Shown here one piece after another: positions 58,119 to 64,000 of a DNA stretch of 64,000 nucleotides. A program made the position numbers and the translations under genes. This stretch comes from Zarea fungicola (Eukaryota; Ascomycota; Sordariomycetes; Hypocreales; Cordycipitaceae), in the NCBI GenBank assembly GCA_900169235.1, contig FWCC01000268.1, forward strand, positions 1 through 64,000, given 5' to 3'. Below the pieces are notes generated by a model. That model had not been told where the DNA came from. It saw only the letters and a program-made list of their open reading frames with translations, and did not search any database. Position 1 is the first letter of the stretch; each line of letters starts with the position of its first letter.

Positions 58119-59736
58119 ATGTCCGAGGGAACCCTGAAGCCTGAGAAGGACTTCTCAAAGGAAGTTGATGTGCAGCTTCCCGAGGCTGAGAAGCTCGCTT
58201 CTGTTAGTGTGCAAGATGTTCCTACGAATTTGACTGAGAGCTGGGCTAACTGGTGCATGATAGAGCAACCTTCAAGGTGCCATCGAGAAGCTCGCCGCGC
58301 TCGAGAAGCAAACACGCCAGGTGTGCATGGAAATGTGTGGCGAGCTTGGTATTTCCCACTAACAACTAGAACAGGCGTCCGATCTGGCCTCAACATCACG
58401 AATCCTCATCGCCATCGTAACACTATGTAAGAGCGCCGGCGACTGGAGCTTGATGAACGAGCAAACGCTCCTGCTCTCCAAGAAGCACAGCCAGCTCAAG
58501 CAGGCCATCACCAGGATGGTTCAGACAGTTGTCAGCTTTCTTGACGATACTCCCGACCTAGCCACCAAGCTTTCCATCATCGAAACTCTAAGAACTGTCA
58601 CCGAGGGCAAGATCTTTGTCGAGGTCGAGCGCGCCCGCGTGACCAGGATCCTATCCAACATCAAGAAGGAGCAGGGCGACCTCAAGGCTGCCACCGAGAC
58701 TCTGTGCGAGCTGCAGGTTGAGACGTTTGGATCCATGGACCGCCGGGAAAAGACTGAGTTCATTCTGGCCCAGGTTGCGCTCTGCATCGAGAGCGGCGAC
58801 TGGACCCAAGCTGGCATTCTTGGCCGCAAGATTAGCACCAAGTATCTATCCCGCAAGCCCAAGAAGACTGCAGAGCAGCTTGAGAAAGAGGCCAAGGAGC
58901 GCGAGAAGAAGAAGGCCCGCGGCGAGGAGGTTCCCGAGGAGAAGGAGGATGATACTACAGACCTCAAGCTTCAATACTACGAGCAGCAGATTCAGTTGGC
59001 CAAGCATGACGACAAGTACCTCGAAGTTTGCAAGAACTACAGACAAGTGCTTGATACTGAGGCTGTCGAGGAAGACCCTTCCAAGCTGCACCCTGTATGT
59101 GTAGAGTTGATTGTCTGCCAGCCTCACAGTAACGCTAACCAGTCACAGGTCCTACAAAGAATCATCTACTTTGTCCTTCTTGCACCATATGATAATGAGC
59201 AGCATGACCTTCTCCATCGCATTCATAAAGATTCCCGCAATACTCAAGTTTCTCTCGATGCCGAGCTCTTGAGACTGTTTACTGTGCATGAGCTTATGCG
59301 CTGGCCCGAGGTCGCAAAGAAGTTTGGCCCGCATCTGTGCGGCACCGATGTTTTTGATGCCAAGGCCAGCTCGGCAGACGAAAAGGCGCACCAGCGCTGG
59401 CAAGATCTCCGCAAGCGCGTCATTGAGCACAACGTTCGCGTAATCGCCAAGTACTACACCCGTGTCCAGATGGGTCGCCTCACGGAACTTCTGGATCTCA
59501 CAGAAGAGGAGACAGAAAGGTATATTAGCGAGCTAGTTACATCAAAGACGGTATATGCGAGAATTGACCGGCCAGCGCGAATTGTCAGCTTCTCTAAGCC
59601 TAGAGATGCCGATGACGTTTTGAACGAGTGGAGCCACAACATGAAGAGCTTGTTGGGTCTGCTGGAGAGAATTGATCATCTTATTACCAAGGAGGAGATG
59701 ATGGCGAGGATTCAGCCTACTTCAAGCGCAAAATAG
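58119..59736 (+). CDS. RPN5: 26S proteasome lid subunit Rpn5
   Basis: Four exons: 58119-58202, 58264-58320, 58375-59094 and 59149-59736, giving 482 residues. Rpn5 is a PCI-domain scaffold of the proteasome lid and contacts the Rpn11 deubiquitinase module. Conserved blocks: LKPEKDFSKEVD, GAIEKLAALEKQTRQASDLAS, LATKLSIIETLRTVTEGKIFVEVERARVTRIL, FGSMDRREKTEFILAQVALCI, and the PCI end TELLDLTEEETERYISELV...IDRPARIVSF. The third intron (59095-59148) is 54 nt, has no stop and keeps the frame, so a naive reading would retain 18 extra residues. I splice it because it has a GTATGT donor, a CTAAC branch-like element and a CAG acceptor, and because family members join HP directly to VLQRIIYF. Start is the first ATG. 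Confidence 0.95.
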
Positions 59737-59918
59737 AGTGGAGTGGGTGTAATTGTATAGATAGTTGGGAATATAGATGAAGTTAGCAGCAAGTGACGAG
59801 ATGAATTAAAAGGCATTAACATGTTAACATGTCAGAAATCTATAGATCTAAGGCAAAACACACACCGTTCTAATATCCATACTGCACGCCACAACACTAT
59901 GTGACTGTTTTTCTATAT

Positions 59919-60930
59919 CTATAGCTCTGCTTTGGGTTGCATGTCATGTACCTGTTGCTTAATGAATCCAGCAAGTGGCATGACCCATTCCTTGGAGACA
60001 GGCACATGATGGCCACCGGGGTGCGTCACGACCAGTGGATCCTCGCAGACATGAATAAGTGCCTGGCTCCTCGTCTCGTCCACGGCCGTATCCAGGCTGC
60101 CCAAGACGTGCAGCGTCGGCGTCGAAATCTTGGGTGCAAAGAGCCACGCCAGGTCCGGGTCCAGCGCTTTGAACCCGGAATACACGACGCTGAACTGGAG
60201 TGCCCGGCCGCCATTTGCATCGCGCAGCGCCTGCGCCCACGCCTGGGTGTCCTCCTCCACGTCTGGGCGCGGGAGCGGTCTGCTGTCTGCCTCCAGCGCC
60301 GCGGCGACTAGCGAGGCCGCGCAGCCGCCCTGGCTGAAGCCGATTACGCCGTCGATGCCGCCGGCCTCGCGGATCGCGCCGGCGAGCGCCGCCATGCCCT
60401 GGTCGATGCCCGTGTAGCGGCCCGTCGCATCGTTGCGGCGCCACCACGCCCACGTCTCGGGGACGAAGTCATCGGCGCCGTCGGCCGGCGGCTCATAGAA
60501 GGGCATGTCGCTGGCCTTGAGCCGAATCGGCCCCGTCGGATAGACGAGGGTGGGCACGAGCGCTATGGGTGAGAGGAGCTTTGTGAGGACTTTTTCGAGG
60601 GCCCGGGTTTTAGTGCGGAAAAGAGGGCCGTTTTGCGTATATCCTACGGATGATGAGGCCCCGTGTCAGTTTTCCTTTTTTTTCTTCTCCTTTCTGTTTC
60701 ATAGGATGAGAGTGGAATGGATAGTACCAGCGCATACCATGAATCATAAGAATCTTGACCTGCTTCTTCTCAGGGGTGCCTTTCTTTTTGGGCGGAACTG
60801 CTGCGCCGTTTGTGGTTGTCGACATTGTGCGGACTCTGGTGATGCTCAATCGGTCTGGATGATATGAGACGCCTCTCACAACAGTTGTGAAGAATCTCGG
60901 CTGGGCAATTGGACGGAAGGCAATTTTCAT
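59919..60930 (-). CDS. FSH1: FSH1-family serine hydrolase
   Basis: Two exons: 60930-60738 and 60643-59919 (94-nt intron, split Gly codon in MIHG|YTQNG). Two starts are possible: ATG 60930 gives 305 residues, ATG 60825 gives 270. The short form begins MSTTTNG and carries the whole fold; the first 35 residues of the long form have seven basic and one acidic residue and look like a mitochondrial presequence. Catalytic residues in the short form: nucleophile S133 in GFSQGG, D214 in GSLDTAVD and H241 or H242 in HPGGHHVP. KILMIHGYTQNG and GPIRL are family blocks. FSH proteins are alpha/beta hydrolases with esterase-like activity and unknown physiological substrates. It converges on RPN5. Confidence 0.92.
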
Positions 60931-61594
60931 GAAACAAACCCTTAGTCTTCAAATAACAGCAAGTCTTTTATCTACTATAAAGAATTTATAAACTGTTGAG
61001 CTGTGGCAGAAGCGATATGTGAGTTGTGAGTGAGAGTGAGGTGGCGAGATGGCGTTTTTGAGCCGGATATACCTGCTTAGATATCCAAGTGGGTTCCGGG
61101 CAGGAGGTGTCATACGCCGGCTCCGGCTGCTGCAAGATCATGATGAAGCAGCAATTAGCTTTCGAAAACATGCAAGCCAGGGCTCAGAAGTTCGCCATTG
61201 AATGGGTTTGCAAAGGGACAAGTTGCCAGAGGCCTATGGGTTTTATGTAATTGTATTTGGACAGAGGAGTTCCCACAATGTGGTGTAGTTGAACGGCCTC
61301 GGAGCTCTCACTTCTGAGATAGATGCCGGTATCCGGTTTTTTCTTGCCTGAGCAATGGAGCAGAGTGTTCCGTATACAATCGCATGGCATCTCTTCCAGA
61401 AGCCCCCTTCGTGTCACGGAAGGCAAAGTACATCACAGTTGGTCGCAGAATGGCCGAGTACAAAAGGGTCTATTATGCCCGATATGCGAGTCTATGATAC
61501 AATCAGACGGTTTCCGGGTGCATTCGCTCTATCCGGTCGATATGCTCGTCCCCCTCATTATCGTTTACTTCTTCCTCTCCTTACATGGTATCGC
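60931..61594. other. Intergenic region between FSH1 and ATP18
   Basis: The FSH1 promoter and the ATP18 3' flank. No gene is seen. Confidence 0.5.
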
Positions 61595-62092
61595 TTAGTG
61601 GCCGCCAGCGGTCTTGGCGTTGGGGTTGCGGGGGTCGTTCTTCCACTCGTCGGCTAGATATCAAACGTTAGCAATTGAGGATTTTCTCATCGGGCGATTG
61701 TCGCATCTGGATAACATACAGGCCATCATAGCGTTCTGAGCAGAGTTGGCACCGTAGGCAATGACAGCACCTGCAAGGAGAGTTAGTAAAAGTGTTGGTC
61801 GTAGCTGGCATAATCCCCCCCGATTGCTGAGATTCGTCTCCGCGATTGAGTCTAGATATCGGAGCAAAAATCGACGGCAGTTTCGGAATTGCTTTGGCGC
61901 ATTACTTACCAGCAACGAAGAAGGGCCAGTAGGGCTTCACTATTCATCGATGCACGATTAGCAAAAATACTCGGGATCATTCGGGGGTTCGTGCGATGGT
62001 CTATAGTAGGTTATTCTGTCGTGACGGAGCGGCATTGACGTACGGAAAGGAGCCGGGAACTTCTTGAGGGGAGCGACGCCGAGCCAAGACAT
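61595..62092 (-). CDS. ATP18: ATP synthase subunit j, mitochondrial (Atp18)
   Basis: Four exons: 62092-62044, 61939-61910, 61770-61720 and 61653-61595, total 189 nt and 62 residues. Small inner-membrane subunit of the Fo sector of ATP synthase, needed for dimer stability. The pieced sequence begins MSWLGVAPLKKFPAPF, continues KPYWPFFVAGAVIAYGANSAQNAMMA, a single transmembrane helix, and ends SDEWKNDPRNPNAKTAGGH, matching the known family closely. Every exon is under 60 nt, so automatic gene finders may miss it. All junctions are GT..AG. Confidence 0.95.
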
Positions 62093-62920
62093 GATGGCGG
62101 TTGTATACTGTATTTGCGGCGGACGAGTGGGAATTGGATGGTTGTTTGGAGGTTGAGATGGAACGAGCCTTTTTCGTATACTCAGCAAAGCTCCAGCAAT
62201 TCTGCCGTCGCAGCGAATCAGATGTCGAGGCCTCAGGCAGGAGAAGACTTCGGAAGACGGCGGTACGTATTTCTCCGAAGACAGGCGTGCGCGGGCTCAC
62301 GTGAGAGTCTCGCTGGGACGACTCTCAGAACAGACTAGCTCAGTGCTGTGTGATTGGCGGATGGGAGACCCAAAGAGATTCAGCCAAAGAGGGGGGAACG
62401 CTCCACCAAGAATGCGGAGGCACCAGGCTAGTAGTAGTCATAGTGTGTGCTGATGGTAGTAATACCACCGACGTAACCTTGTTCGGAGTGAGCTCCTACA
62501 ATCAATAAGAACGCAGCCATTGCCCTGCCGTCCGCCACACCACAATTCGACCTGCCCCAACGCATCCTTCCGTTTTCTTTCTGCAATACAAAGTGCGGGG
62601 TGTCTAATCTCGACTGCAACCTCCTCCCCGACCACCCAATCACTCGCAAGAACAACCCTCCATCAAATCCTTGCTCCCAAACCGCAGCTCCGAGCTCTGT
62701 ACTCACTGTGCCCGGTGCTCTCTTGCTGTCTCTCGCTCTGTCTCTTCTGCTACTCCGCTCCTGCTCATCTCGCCCTGCTTCGAATTTGGGAACGCGCTAG
62801 AGCAGCTGCCCGTGTCGAACGCTTCCAAGTCTGCCGTTGACTTATTAGTTTGTGTGCTGTGGTGCCTTTGTTTTTTCCTCGTTTCACCTCAAGCCAAAAA
62901 AGCCCGCCCACCTCCACGCC
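62093..62920. promoter_or_regulatory. Shared divergent promoter region of ATP18 and the NIPSNAP gene
   Basis: An 828-bp gap between divergent mitochondrial-protein genes. An ATTGG element (CCAAT box on the minus strand) within TGATTGGCGG sits at 62353-62357, a plausible site for the Hap/CCAAT complex that drives respiratory genes. The right part is the CT-rich leader of the NIPSNAP gene. Confidence 0.5.
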
Positions 62921-64000
62921 ATGCTGCCGGTTCGGCTCTCTCGCCCAGCTCTCGCAGCTGCAGCCGCCGCACGCTCCGGCATCCGGGCTATGAGTGCAAC
63001 GACGGCCATGCAAGGCAAAACCCCGAGCATGGGGGACATAGATCCCTCTCGATCGTCGGTCGACTCATTCCACGACAAGCAGAAGACATTCCGAGAGAAT
63101 CTTGCCCAGGCACAGAAGGAACAGGGAGCTCGTGCGTTTGATGCCCATAAACACCCCCAACAGTCTGCCACAGCCGCGGACAGCTCATCTAAGACCTCTG
63201 CAGGAGCGACCGCCGCCGCCAGCCAGCATGGTGCCGATAAGAAATCGGGACCTCTGTCCAACCTCATTTACGGCACCAAGGAGGGCCGCGAGATGGAGGC
63301 GCAGCTCGAGGCTAGTTTCAGCCAAGTCCTTGCCCGTGGCAAATACGTCCACTCAATAGTTTTCCATCGCGTTAAGCCAGCAAATGTCGACGAATATGTT
63401 GATCTAGTTGGCAAGTGGTACCCGAACATTGCGAACAGACCCGAGAACAAAGTACATCTAGTTGGAAGTTGGAGGACAGAAATTGGTGACTGCGACACGT
63501 TCAGTAAGTTTGCTGCTATTTAACGCTTGTGATTGACGTCCGCTAACCACTCTGTTTCCTGCAGTTCACATATGGGAGTATCAGAAGTATGAGGGATACC
63601 ATCAGTCTCGCCACTCTATTTGCAACCACCCCGAGTTTGCTGAAAACAACAAGAAGCTCCACAGGCTCATCGACTCAAAGAAGATTGATCTTATGCAAGA
63701 ATTCTCTTTCTGGCCCACGACCCCTCCCAGACAACTAGGTGGCGTCTTTGAACTGCGATCCTATACACTTCACCCTGGAAACCTGCTTGAGTGGGAGACT
63801 CACTGGCGACGCGGCCTCAAAGCCCGCAGAGAGGTCATGGAGGGTGTCGGTGCTTGGTTCGTCCAGATTGGTGACCTTAACACGGTCCATCACCTGTGGC
63901 AGTTTGCCAACCTGGAGGAGCGCCGTGACCGCCGCGAGAAGAGCTGGTCAGTGGAGGGCTGGAGCGACACGGTGCACAAGACTGTGCCTCTTATTCAGAA
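62921..64000 (+). CDS. NIPSNAP family protein, mitochondrial (truncated by the window edge)
   Basis: Exons 62921-63503 and 63565 onward (61-nt intron); the frame is open to the last base, so the 3' end is missing. The first residues (MLPVRLSRPALAAAAAARSGIR) form a mitochondrial presequence. A low-complexity Ser/Ala/Thr linker (about residues 70-105) leads to the NIPSNAP core: SIVFHRVKPANVDEYVDLV, KVHLVGSWRTEIGDCDTF, HIWEYQKYEGYHQSR, and then the second ferredoxin-like repeat GVFELRSYTLHPGNLLEWE with VGAWFVQIGDLNTVHHLWQFANL. Members sit on or in mitochondria and are linked to mitophagy signalling and vesicle transport. Only part of the second repeat is cut off. It shares a promoter region with ATP18. 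Confidence 0.92.

Overview
The window looks like nuclear DNA of a filamentous ascomycete, most likely a Sordariomycete of hypocrealean type. The evidence is short introns (46 to about 320 nt, GT..AG, often GTATGT or GTACGT donors), monocistronic genes on both strands with long pyrimidine-rich leaders, and a gene set typical of that group: SHO1 osmosensor, INDA1-like amino-acid permease, DASH subunit Spc19, fungal siroheme synthase fusion, dynactin p24. I cannot name the species. Twenty-three protein genes are well supported, and I rebuilt their exons by hand from splice sites and reading-frame continuity; a few more are weak. I found no tRNA or rRNA gene, no CRISPR array, no intact transposon and no biosynthetic gene cluster.

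Region 1-19 kb: ferric reductase (+), siroheme synthase Met8-Met1 fusion (-), mitoribosomal Rsm22/METTL17 (-), a thioredoxin with a hydrophobic C-terminal extension (-), a secreted protein with a Gly-Gly-Glu repeat tail (-), an intronless DUF3626 gene of bacterial appearance (+), a SPOUT RNA methyltransferase (+) and mitochondrial lipoyl synthase (-). Several of these handle iron, haem-like or Fe-S cofactors, though nothing shows that they are co-regulated.

Region 19-38.5 kb is gene-poor: a small GPI-anchored wall protein (-), an amino-acid permease (-), about 5 kb without a convincing gene, a secreted type-B carboxylesterase (+), a 65-residue cysteine-rich protein (+), NAD(P)H-hydrate epimerase (-, seven exons) and, divergent from it, mitoribosomal bS16m (+).

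Region 38.5-55 kb: a vacuolar-type amino-acid transporter (-), a small secreted protein made of five 7-residue LLxPxT repeats (-), dynactin p24 (+), about 4 kb of leader/intergenic DNA, SHO1 (+), SPC19 (-) and an unrecognised single-pass membrane glycoprotein (+) whose 5' end I could not resolve.

Region 56-64 kb is a dense housekeeping block: cytosolic tyrosyl-tRNA synthetase (+), proteasome lid subunit Rpn5 (+), an FSH1-type serine hydrolase with two possible starts (-), ATP synthase subunit j (-) and, divergent from it, a NIPSNAP protein (+) cut by the window edge.

No obvious new multi-gene system is visible. The most interesting items are the two repeat-bearing small secreted proteins, the DUF3626 gene, the unusual thioredoxin, the unrecognised membrane glycoprotein, and an in-frame stop-free intron in RPN5.
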